The notes under the pieces are model-generated. The model searched no databases. It worked only from the letters and a program-made list of their open reading frames with translations, and was not told where the DNA came from. From an uncultured Lachnospiraceae bacterium (GTDB lineage: Bacteria; Bacillota; Clostridia; Lachnospirales; Lachnospiraceae), in assembly GCA_910586955.1 (NCBI GenBank), contig CAJUMM010000138.1, positions 1-5,147 of the forward strand: a stretch of 5,147 bases of DNA, read 5' to 3'. This document shows positions 1 through 5,076 of this stretch, in pieces. The position numbers and the translations under genes were made by a program. Position 1 is the first letter of the stretch. Every line of letters starts with the position of its first letter.

Positions 1-1
1 C

Positions 2-385
2 CGGCTGGCAGGGATTCCCACGCATCTGGTCCAGTTTTCCCTGTATGTGATCTGCAGCGTTCTCGGGGCGGTTGCGGCGGTGGACATGATTGCTAAGGCC
101 AATGCAGTCAACTCCAGCTTCGGGGACGGAGTGGAATTTACCTGTGTCACGGCCTCGGTAATTGGAGGCGTCAGCTTTCAGGGAGGGGAAGGAAAGATAT
201 GGGGAATCGTAGTTGGAGTTTTTATTGTACAGATTCTTCAGAACGGAATGCAGCTGGCAGGCTGGAGTACCTATGCCCAGTATATTGTGAAAGGGCTGAT
301 TTTGATTGGTGCAGTTGCCTTTGATGAATTTCAGAAAATTTACAGTGTCAGGAAGGCGTTAAAGGCCAAAGAGAAGGAGGCGTGA
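2..385 (+). CDS. ABC sugar transporter permease, RbsC type (C-terminal part)
   Basis: This is the last 127 residues of a membrane permease of the ribose/xylose/galactoside ABC importer family (BPD_transp_2). Such permeases carry a pentose, hexose or polyol across the membrane together with a binding protein and an ATPase. The reading frame is open from the window edge, so the true start lies upstream; family members have about 320 residues. Family signatures are visible: RLAGI at residues 1-5 of the fragment, the loop FGDGVEF (40-46), VIGGVSFQGGEGKIWG (53-68), and QILQNGMQL (77-85). Hydrophobic segments lie at about 10-32, 66-83 and 94-108, and the basic, glutamate-rich tail is cytoplasmic. 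The stop is two bases before the start of the hydrolase gene, so the two are co-transcribed. The substrate cannot be read from this part; the downstream dehydrogenases suggest a polyol or unusual sugar. Confidence 0.9.
   Translation, partial: RLAGIPTHLVQFSLYVICSVLGAVAAVDMIAKANAVNSSFGDGVEFTCVTASVIGGVSFQGGEGKIWGIVVGVFIVQILQNGMQLAGWSTYAQYIVKGLILIGAVAFDEFQKIYSVRKALKAKEKEA
374..380 (+). promoter_or_regulatory. Ribosome binding site of the hydrolase gene
   Basis: AAGGAGG lies inside the last codons of the permease gene. It is seven bases from the ATG at 388 but only one base from the alternative GTG at 382. This spacing makes 388 the start. Confidence 0.8.
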
Positions 386-387
386 AT

Positions 388-1215
388 ATGAAACATTCTA
401 TTAAAATAGAGAAAAAGGAACCGCTTCTGGTCCTGAACTCGGGAATCGTGTATGCTCAGAGAAAATACTGGTGCGGTTCGGCTACCTACCCGCTGAAACT
501 TTCCCTGCTTATGCCCCGGACGTTTTTTCCCTATGATGAAAAAGCAAAATATCCGCTGCTTGTGTGGATCTGCGGCGGCGGGTTCACGGAGATGAACCGG
601 GATGTGTGGATGCCGGAGCTGGCCTATTTTGCCAAGCATGGATTTGCGGTGGCCAGCGTGGAGTATACCACGGCCCAGAGGGATTCCTGGCCCCAGCAGC
701 TCATTGATATTAAAGAAGCTATCCGGTGGCTGCGGGCTCATGAGGAGGAGTATGCCTATGACGCCGGAAAAATTGGGGTGATGGGGGAATCTGCAGGGGG
801 ATATTTTACCGCCGCCGTGGCGGCTTCCGGGGAGACCAGGGAGTTTGATTTGGGAGAAAACTTAGAGAAGAGCAGCGCAGTCCAGGCAGCCGTACCTTTT
901 TACCCGCCGATAAATGTGAGAGAGGTGGAAGTGGATCCGGAGGTGGTGGTTGTTCCCAGGGATATGGAACGGTACCTGGATCCCCGGGATTATATTACGG
1001 ACAAAACGCCGCCCTTTCTGATTTTTCACGGCATGCTGGACAGTCAGGTCCCTTATGAACAGGGGGAGAAGCTTTATGAGGCGCTAAAGAAGGCGGGCGT
1101 GGAGTCGGATCTGTATCTGGTGGAAGGGGCAGAGCATGCGGAAGGACAGTTTTATCAGGAAGAGACAAAGGCTATAATAGTCCGGTTCCTGGAGAAGCAC
1201 TTAAAACAGCAATAA
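388..1215 (+). CDS. Alpha/beta hydrolase, esterase-like (HSL / BD-FAE type)
   Basis: A 275-residue cytoplasmic hydrolase with no signal peptide. The fold is shown by the nucleophile elbow G-E-S-A-G-G at 133-138 (Ser135), an acidic residue in HGMLD (Asp218) and a late histidine in EGAEH (His250), together a complete Ser-Asp-His triad. The oxyanion-hole loop reads ICGGGF (61-66), with Cys62 where many hormone-sensitive-lipase relatives have histidine (HGGG). Such enzymes usually cut acetyl, feruloyl or other short acyl esters. Here it sits between a sugar importer and sugar dehydrogenases, so deacylation of an imported sugar is the likely job; the substrate is inference. The ATG at 388 is chosen over GTG 382 because of the AAGGAGG spacing. 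It begins 2 bases after the permease stop and ends 17 bases before the next gene, an operon arrangement. The alternative is a peptidase of the S9-like branch, which the short length makes less likely. Confidence 0.85.
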   Translation: MKHSIKIEKKEPLLVLNSGIVYAQRKYWCGSATYPLKLSLLMPRTFFPYDEKAKYPLLVWICGGGFTEMNRDVWMPELAYFAKHGFAVASVEYTTAQRDSWPQQLIDIKEAIRWLRAHEEEYAYDAGKIGVMGESAGGYFTAAVAASGETREFDLGENLEKSSAVQAAVPFYPPINVREVEVDPEVVVVPRDMERYLDPRDYITDKTPPFLIFHGMLDSQVPYEQGEKLYEALKKAGVESDLYLVEGAEHAEGQFYQEETKAIIVRFLEKHLKQQ

Positions 1216-1232
1216 ATATAGAGGGGAAAAGT

Positions 1233-2264
1233 ATGCGAGGCAGCGTTTTTTATGGAAGACACCATCTGCGGGTGGAAGAGATAGAAAAGCCGGCAGTAGG
1301 GCCGGAGGAGATCCTGGTGGAGGTAAGGGCCTGCGGAGTCTGCGGAACGGATGTACATATCTATGAGGGGGACAAGGGAGCGGCAGAAACCCATCCGCCC
1401 TGCGTGCTGGGCCATGAGTTCGCCGGAATTGTGGCGGAGGCAGGAGAGCAGGTGAAAGGGCTTGTTGTGGGAGACCATGTGTGTGTGGATCCCAATCATA
1501 CCTGCAATGAATGCTATTACTGTAAGGAAGGCCTGGCCCATTACTGTGAAAATATGATTGGTTATGGAACGAATACCAACGGCGGCTTTGCGGAGTACTG
1601 CAAAGTACACTACAAGCAGGCTTATCGTCTTCCGGAACACCTTCCCTTTCCGGCAGCGGCTATGGCGGAGCCGGTATCCTGCTGTATTCATGGAATCGAT
1701 ATGTGCCATATCCGGCCTGGAAATACGGTTCTGGTTATAGGCGGGGGCATGATTGGCCTCTTGATGGTGCAGCTTTCGAAAATTTCCGGGGCAGGAACCG
1801 TGATTCTGGTGGAGCCGGTGGAGGCGAAGCGGGAACAGGGGAGGAAACTTGGCGCAGATTTAACCATCGATCCCTTTCAGGAGGATGTAAAGAAAGTATT
1901 GAAGGAGAGGGAGGCAGAGAGAATACAGACCGTGATCGAGTGCTGCGGCCTGCCTGCCACCATTGAACAGGCGCTGGATTTGGTGGGGAAGAAAGGGACG
2001 GTGATGATGTTCGGACTTACGAAGCCGGAAGAGACGGTTTCTGTCAAACCGTTTTCTGTTTTTGAGAAGGAAACCGCCATATGTGCTTCCTATATCAATC
2101 CCTATACCATGGGAAGAGCAGTGAATTTAATCTGCTCCGGGAAAATCGATGTTACTTCTATGCTGGCCGGAACCGTATCTCTGGAAGGACTGGAAGAAGT
2201 ATTGGGGAATCCGAAGCTTCGGGCGAAAGGAAAATACATTGTAGATCCTTGGATGCGGAATTGA
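1233..2264 (+). CDS. Zinc-dependent medium-chain alcohol/polyol dehydrogenase (first copy)
   Basis: A 343-residue MDR-family dehydrogenase, normal length, which should oxidise a secondary alcohol of a sugar or polyol with NAD. Catalytic zinc ligands are Cys37 in GVCGTD, and His61-Glu62 in GHE, with Glu146 in AEP. The structural zinc site is complete: Cys91, Cys94, Cys97 and Cys105. The Rossmann fold glycine motif GGGMIG is at 170-175, and the second strand ends in an acidic residue (VEP, Glu194), which favours NAD over NADP. Family resemblance is to threonine/sorbitol dehydrogenase-like proteins of sugar operons; the exact substrate cannot be told. A GAGGGG binding site at 1221-1226 is six bases from the ATG. 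It lies 17 bases after the hydrolase gene and 17 bases before a second, divergent dehydrogenase, so the two probably act on successive steps of one pathway. Confidence 0.92.
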   Translation: MRGSVFYGRHHLRVEEIEKPAVGPEEILVEVRACGVCGTDVHIYEGDKGAAETHPPCVLGHEFAGIVAEAGEQVKGLVVGDHVCVDPNHTCNECYYCKEGLAHYCENMIGYGTNTNGGFAEYCKVHYKQAYRLPEHLPFPAAAMAEPVSCCIHGIDMCHIRPGNTVLVIGGGMIGLLMVQLSKISGAGTVILVEPVEAKREQGRKLGADLTIDPFQEDVKKVLKEREAERIQTVIECCGLPATIEQALDLVGKKGTVMMFGLTKPEETVSVKPFSVFEKETAICASYINPYTMGRAVNLICSGKIDVTSMLAGTVSLEGLEEVLGNPKLRAKGKYIVDPWMRN

Positions 2265-2267
2265 GAC

Positions 2268-2273
2268 AGGAGG
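2268..2273 (+). promoter_or_regulatory. Ribosome binding site of the second dehydrogenase
   Basis: AGGAGG is eight bases before the ATG at 2282. A second GGAGG (2277-2281) touches the start codon and is too close to serve. The site sets the start at 2282; the open frame reaching back to 2081 runs through the previous gene and has no family resemblance. Confidence 0.75.
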
Positions 2274-2281
2274 AATGGAGG

Positions 2282-3316
2282 ATGCAGCAGCAGATTATGA
2301 CGGCTCCCGGAAGGATTTCCTTCCGGGAAGTGGAGAGGCCCAAGCCCGGAAAGGGCCAGGTGCTTATTAAAATTATGAAAATCGGGATTTGCGGAAGCGA
2401 TATCCATGTTTATCACGGAACACATCCCTTTACCTCCTACCCGGTTACCCAGGGGCATGAAACCTCGGGCCGTATTGCGGAGCTGGGGGAAGGTGTGAAA
2501 AATTTTTATATCGGACAGAAGGTTACCATTGAGCCCCAGGTGGTTTGCGGGCATTGTTATCCCTGCCGGCACGGAAGGTATAATGTCTGCGAAAACTTGA
2601 AAGTAATGGGGTTTCAGACTACAGGCGTGGCCGGTGAATATTTTGCGGTGGATGAGGAAAAGGTGACGCCCTTGCCGGAGGAAATGACATACAGCCAGGG
2701 TGCCATGATTGAACCTTTGGCCGTTGCGGTTCATGGGGCCAGGCGTTTTGCGGAGCTAAAGGGAGCGAAGGCAGTAATCTTGGGCTGCGGGCCCATTGGA
2801 ATTTTAATGGCCCAGGCTTGCAAAGCCTTAGGGGCGGAAGCCGTTTTGATTACCGATATCTCGGATTACCGTCTGGGCCTGGCTAAAGAGTGTGGAGCAG
2901 ATTTCTGTGTAAATACGGCAGGACAGGATTTTGGGGAAGCGCTAAAGAAGGCTTTTGGAGAGGACGGGGCAGATGTGATTTACGATTGCGCCGGGAATGA
3001 TACCACCATGGGGCAGGCTATCAAGTATGCCAGAAAGGGCAGCACCATTATTCTGGTTGCCGTGTTTGGAAAAACGGCGCATGTGGATCTGGCGGTCCTG
3101 AATGATCATGAGCTGGATTTGAATACTACCATGATGTACCGGCATGAGGATTATGAGGAGGCTATCCGTCTGGTGCGGGAGGGGAAGATCCGGCTGGAGC
3201 CTTTGATGAGCAGGCATTTTGCCTTCCGTGATTTTCAGGCGGCTTATGAGTATATTGATGCCAACCGGGAGACCACCATGAAGGTTTTGATTGATGTGGA
3301 TGAAAATGAAAAGTGA
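2282..3316 (+). CDS. Zinc-dependent sorbitol/xylitol-type dehydrogenase (second copy)
   Basis: A 344-residue MDR dehydrogenase, closest by eye to the sorbitol/L-iditol/xylitol dehydrogenase group, which interconverts polyols and ketoses with NAD. Catalytic zinc ligands: Cys37 in GICGSD, His59-Glu60 in GHE, and Glu144 in IEP. Structural zinc cysteines: 89, 92, 95 and 103. The nucleotide-binding motif GCGPIG is at 168-173, with Asp192 (TDIS) at the end of the second strand pointing to NAD. The start at 2282 follows an AGGAGG at eight bases; MQQQIMTAPG then aligns with the usual N-terminus. It is the same fold as its upstream neighbour but clearly a different subfamily, so not a recent tandem copy. 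Its end overlaps the start of the kinase remnant by 11 bases, suggesting translational coupling. A ketose product would be the natural substrate of that kinase. The precise polyol is unknown. Confidence 0.92.
   Translation: MQQQIMTAPGRISFREVERPKPGKGQVLIKIMKIGICGSDIHVYHGTHPFTSYPVTQGHETSGRIAELGEGVKNFYIGQKVTIEPQVVCGHCYPCRHGRYNVCENLKVMGFQTTGVAGEYFAVDEEKVTPLPEEMTYSQGAMIEPLAVAVHGARRFAELKGAKAVILGCGPIGILMAQACKALGAEAVLITDISDYRLGLAKECGADFCVNTAGQDFGEALKKAFGEDGADVIYDCAGNDTTMGQAIKYARKGSTIILVAVFGKTAHVDLAVLNDHELDLNTTMMYRHEDYEEAIRLVREGKIRLEPLMSRHFAFRDFQAAYEYIDANRETTMKVLIDVDENEK
2305..2328 (+). repeat. Perfect 10-bp inverted repeat inside the second dehydrogenase gene
   Basis: TCCCGGAAGG (2305-2314) and CCTTCCGGGA (2319-2328) are exact complements around a four-base ATTT loop, coding for residues 9-16. 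In the mRNA this is a strong hairpin starting 21 bases after the start codon. No T-run follows, so it is not a terminator. It could pace early translation or protect mRNA ends, or be chance. Confidence 0.8.
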
Positions 3317-3814
3317 TTGGAAAGAGGCGATTTTAAAGGGCCGGACGGTCCTGGGCATTGAGCTGTGCTCCACCCGCATCAAGGCGGTGCTGATTGACGA
3401 ACATCATCGGCCCATAGCAGGCGGCAGCTATGGCTGGGAGCCTTAAAGATGGGGCTGGACATCTTGTTTAAAGAAGAGGGAGTGGAAGTGGAAGAGATCC
3501 TGGGACATGGAGGCTTCTTCAAGACCAAGGGCCCAGGCCAAAGAATCCTGGCGGCGGCTATGAATGTGCCGGTGACGGTCATGGAAACCGCCGGGGAGGG
3601 AGGCGCCTGGGGGATTGCGCTGCTGGCGGCCTACAGGAAGAACCGGAGGGAGGGGGAAAGCCTTAGTGACTACCTTCAGGAGAGGGTATTTGCCAAAGAG
3701 ACGGGGTTAAAGGCAGAACCGGATCCGGCAGATGTGGCGGGCTTTGACGCCTTTATCGAACGCTATAAAGCAGGGCTGGCCATTGAGCGGGCAGCGGTGG
3801 AAAGGCTTTTGTAA
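3306..3814 (+). pseudogene. FGGY-family carbohydrate kinase, broken by an internal deletion
   Basis: The remnant of a sugar kinase (xylulokinase/ribulokinase superfamily), which would phosphorylate the ketose made by the upstream dehydrogenases. The frame from ATG 3306 gives 45 recognisable residues, including the phosphate-binding start GIELCSTRIKAVLID (17-31), then one codon and a TAA at 3444-3446. From about 3434 a different frame carries the C-terminal end: LGALKMGLDILFKEEG, GHGGFFKTKGPGQR, and ETAGEGGAWGIALLAAY, to the stop at 3812-3814, about 126 residues. Family members have roughly 500-540 residues, so about 360 (1.1 kb) are gone, including most of the sugar-binding and catalytic core. 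The C-terminal piece has a possible ATG at 3449 but no clear binding site, so it is probably not made as a protein. The start overlaps the dehydrogenase stop by 11 bases and has only a weak binding site. Family length and missing middle are from memory of related kinases. Confidence 0.88.
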
Positions 3815-3834
3815 CTTCTGCATAAATACAAAAC

Positions 3835-3876
3835 AAAGGATGCACATGGGGAAAATCCGGTGTGCATTCTTTCTTT
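3835..3876 (+). terminator. Likely Rho-independent terminator of the catabolic operon
   Basis: AAAGGATGCACA (3835-3846) pairs with TGTGCATTCTTT (3861-3872), twelve pairs with one G-T wobble and a 14-base loop, with a T-rich tail (TTTCTTT, 3870-3876). It starts 20 bases after the kinase stop. The tail is interrupted by one C, so efficiency is uncertain. The bases from 3877 to 3954 hold nothing I can recognise. Confidence 0.7.
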
Positions 3877-3964
3877 CCGTTCCTGGTAGGATTGAGGGAA
3901 GGTGTCTAATTTTTTCAATGCGCTCCAGATTCGATCCGTCTGTCCCGAAATCTCAAAAAAATGC

Positions 3965-3993
3965 TTGCATTTCCAAATGTTAGGTGCTATAAT
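3965..3993 (+). promoter_or_regulatory. Sigma-A promoter upstream of rpmJ
   Basis: TTGCAT (3965-3970), a 17-base spacer, and a perfect TATAAT (3988-3993) with a TG extension at 3985-3986. An A-run at 3955-3961 could act as an UP element. Transcription should start near 4000. This gives rpmJ and the following ribosomal genes their own strong promoter, independent of the sugar operon. Confidence 0.82.
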
Positions 3994-3999
3994 ATTAAA

Positions 4000-4157
4000 C
4001 GCATGGTCTCTAAGGGGTTTTTGCGCCTGTTTTTTGACGCTCTCTTGAGAGGCCGGGAACAAGAAATGCCTTGTTTTCCGGGCATTTGGGGGCTTTCCTG
4101 ACCCAGAAGGTTTCCGAAAGCCGGGAAGACGGAAGATGTGAAAGGAGGATTTTTACG
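4000..4157 (+). promoter_or_regulatory. Folded 5' leader of the rpmJ transcript
   Basis: About 158 bases between the predicted transcription start and rpmJ, with several possible stems. GGTCTCT (4005-4011) can pair with AGAGGCC (4048-4054). A strong stem joins 4053-4063 to 4070-4081 (one bulged T, loop AAATGC). AAATGCC (4064-4070) can instead pair with GGCATTT (4081-4087); it overlaps the previous stem, so only one can form at a time. GGCTTTC (4091-4097) pairs with GAAAGCC (4116-4122). The ribosome binding site AAAGGAGG is at 4141-4148, nine bases from the ATG. No known riboswitch class is recognised. The competing stems fit a leader that controls ribosomal protein output, but this is inference. 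Confidence 0.45.
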
Positions 4158-4271
4158 ATGAAGGTAAGATCATCTGTAAAGCCCATTTGCGAAAAGTGCA
4201 AAATCATCAAAAGAAAAGGTAGTATCAGAGTAATTTGCGAGAATCCGAAGCACAAACAGCGCCAGGGATAA
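4158..4271 (+). CDS. rpmJ: 50S ribosomal protein L36 (bL36)
   Basis: A complete 37-residue L36 of the large ribosomal subunit, starting MKVRSSVKPIC and ending KHKQRQG. It is the zinc-binding (C+) form: Cys11, Cys14, Cys27 and His32 make the zinc ribbon. An AAAGGAGG site nine bases upstream fixes the start; the open frame continuing back to 4071 is leader sequence. In Firmicutes rpmJ normally follows infA and is followed closely by rpsM. Here no infA precedes it and the gap to rpsM is 379 bases, both unusual. Having the zinc form means its supply may depend on zinc if a zinc-free copy exists elsewhere in the genome; none is visible here. Confidence 0.97.
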   Translation: MKVRSSVKPICEKCKIIKRKGSIRVICENPKHKQRQG

Positions 4272-4318
4272 TTTTGCAAACTGTGAGTTTCTTGTCAAAA
4301 AGAATTGTTGCGGCTGAG

Positions 4319-4457
4319 CATTGAGTACTTAGCGAAAAGACGCGTTCACGCGGCTTTGAGGTTAGTACGAAAGTTCACCTGGACACTTAGCGAACGCCGA
4401 GTGAAGCGAGGCGGTGAGCTTAGTGGACATGGTGCTTCCTTGTACTTGGTACTGATG
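4319..4457 (+). repeat. Double-hairpin palindromic element between rpmJ and rpsM
   Basis: Two related hairpins lie in tandem. Hairpin A pairs 4325-4344 with 4349-4368 (15 of 20 positions canonical, TTCA loop). Hairpin B pairs 4384-4398 with 4410-4425 (one bulged G), and can extend outward through 4376-4381 with 4428-4434. Both carry CTTAGCGAA on the left arm and TGAG-TTAGT-like right arms, so they share the same T-T mismatch and the same tandem G-A/A-G mismatch flanked by C-G and A-T pairs. The ends are imperfect inverted copies: CAT..AGTAC at 4319-4328 and GTACT.ATG at 4449-4457. A further small palindrome GTAC-TTG-GTAC is at 4442-4452. This could be a REP- or MITE-like repeat or a structured RNA; copy number in the genome is unknown. 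Confidence 0.65.
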
Positions 4458-4471
4458 TTTTTACAATATAT

Positions 4472-4500
4472 TTGACCAGGATTATTCACAATGATATTGC
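4472..4500 (+). promoter_or_regulatory. Candidate promoter upstream of rpsM
   Basis: TTGACC (4472-4477) and, after a 17-base spacer, TATTGC (4495-4500) with a TG extension at 4492-4493. The -35 and spacing are good, the -10 poor (3 of 6). If real, rpsM and the genes after it can be transcribed separately from rpmJ. Confidence 0.4.
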
Positions 4501-4505
4501 TTAAA

Positions 4506-4650
4506 ACGGAGAAATGCGTAGGCAGAGTATCTGAAAGGCCGGGTATTTATCCGGCTGGACGTGCGAGACGCGTCCCATTTAGGAAAGTGTCAGCGGGCAC
4601 CTATCAAAAAACGCCCGAACCCAATTTTTATTTTATGGAGGAATAATCAA
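4506..4650 (+). promoter_or_regulatory. Structured leader of rpsM
   Basis: Roughly 145 bases between the candidate promoter and rpsM, distinct from the double-hairpin element. One stem pairs 4537-4544 with 4549-4556 (eight pairs, two wobbles, ATTT loop). A second begins at the very next base: GGACGTG (4557-4563) with CGCGTCC (4569-4575), loop CGAGA, so the two could stack end to end. A weaker pair, CGGGC (4594-4598) with GCCCG (4613-4617), is followed by AATTTTTATTTTA, resembling a weak terminator or attenuator. The rpsM binding site GGAGG is at 4637-4641. In E. coli, S4 represses this operon by binding the leader ahead of rpsM; a similar role here is inference only. Confidence 0.5.
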
Positions 4651-5019
4651 ATGGCTCGTATTTCTGGTGTAGACTTACCAAGGGAAAAGCGCGTGGAAAT
4701 CGGTTTGACGTATGTGTACGGAATCGGCCGTGCCAGCGCCAACAAGATTCTTGAAGCTGCGAAAGTAAACCCGGATACCCGTGTCAGGGATCTGACGGAC
4801 GACGAGGTGAAGAGAATCAGCGCCGTGATTGACGCCGACTACCAGGTAGAGGGTGAATTGAGACGTGAGATCGCCCTGAACATCAAGCGTCTGCAGGAGA
4901 TTGGATGCTACCGCGGAATCCGGCATCGTAAAGGCCTGCCGGTACGCGGTCAGAAGACCAAGACCAACGCAAGAACAAGAAAAGGTCCCAAGAGGACGGT
5001 AGCGAACAAGAAGAAATAG
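4651..5019 (+). CDS. rpsM: 30S ribosomal protein S13 (uS13)
   Basis: A complete 122-residue S13, full family length. It sits in the head of the small subunit and contacts the P-site tRNA and, across the subunit bridge, the large subunit. Visible family marks are MARISGVDLP at the start, YGIGRASANKIL (23-34) in the helix-two-turn-helix part, and the basic signature RGIRHRKGLPVRGQKTKTNARTRKG at 88-112, with a lysine-rich tail. GGAGG at 4637-4641 is nine bases from this ATG. The frame stays open upstream to a GTG at 4561, but those 30 codons are leader sequence and not part of S13. It is followed after 57 bases by rpsK, the standard order of the alpha operon (rpsM-rpsK-rpsD-rpoA-rplQ); the later genes lie beyond the window. 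Confidence 0.98.
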   Translation: MARISGVDLPREKRVEIGLTYVYGIGRASANKILEAAKVNPDTRVRDLTDDEVKRISAVIDADYQVEGELRREIALNIKRLQEIGCYRGIRHRKGLPVRGQKTKTNARTRKGPKRTVANKKK

Positions 5020-5076
5020 GCTTTCTTAGCAAGCCTGGCAACTATGAAAGAAACGAAGAAAGTAGGTTAGTTTAAA

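Noticed and set aside
2081..2281. A long N-terminal extension of the second dehydrogenase
   Set aside because: It overlaps the first dehydrogenase in another frame and has no family similarity; the ATG at 2282 has the binding site.
2102..2734. A 210-codon open frame on the minus strand across both dehydrogenases
   Set aside because: It is antisense to two well-supported genes, with no binding site and no recognisable domain.
3926..3942. A tRNA T-arm-like stretch (CAGA, TTCGATCCG, TCTG), possibly a tRNA end or attachment site
   Set aside because: The stem has only four pairs, and no acceptor stem, anticodon arm or CCA end is found around it.
3732..3983. An 83-codon open frame overlapping the kinase end and the terminator
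   Set aside because: It lies in another frame of the clear kinase C-terminus, runs through a terminator hairpin, and resembles nothing known.
4053..4087. An H-type pseudoknot in the rpmJ leader, with the hairpin loop pairing to the bases right after the stem
   Set aside because: All connecting loops would be zero length across an 11-pair stem, which is not physically possible. The pairings are better read as alternatives.
4272..4300. A terminator right after rpmJ (AAACT-GTG-AGTTT with TTTTG/CAAAA flanks)
   Set aside because: The stem is short and AT-rich, and no T-run follows, so termination there is not supported.
4561..4650. An N-terminal extension of S13 from a GTG at 4561
   Set aside because: S13 starts at MARISG with a well-placed GGAGG; the extension codes for leader stems and does not look like S13.
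5044..5070. An eight-codon open frame (MKETKKVG) between rpsM and rpsK
   Set aside because: There is no ribosome binding site, and such a short frame is expected by chance in A-rich sequence.
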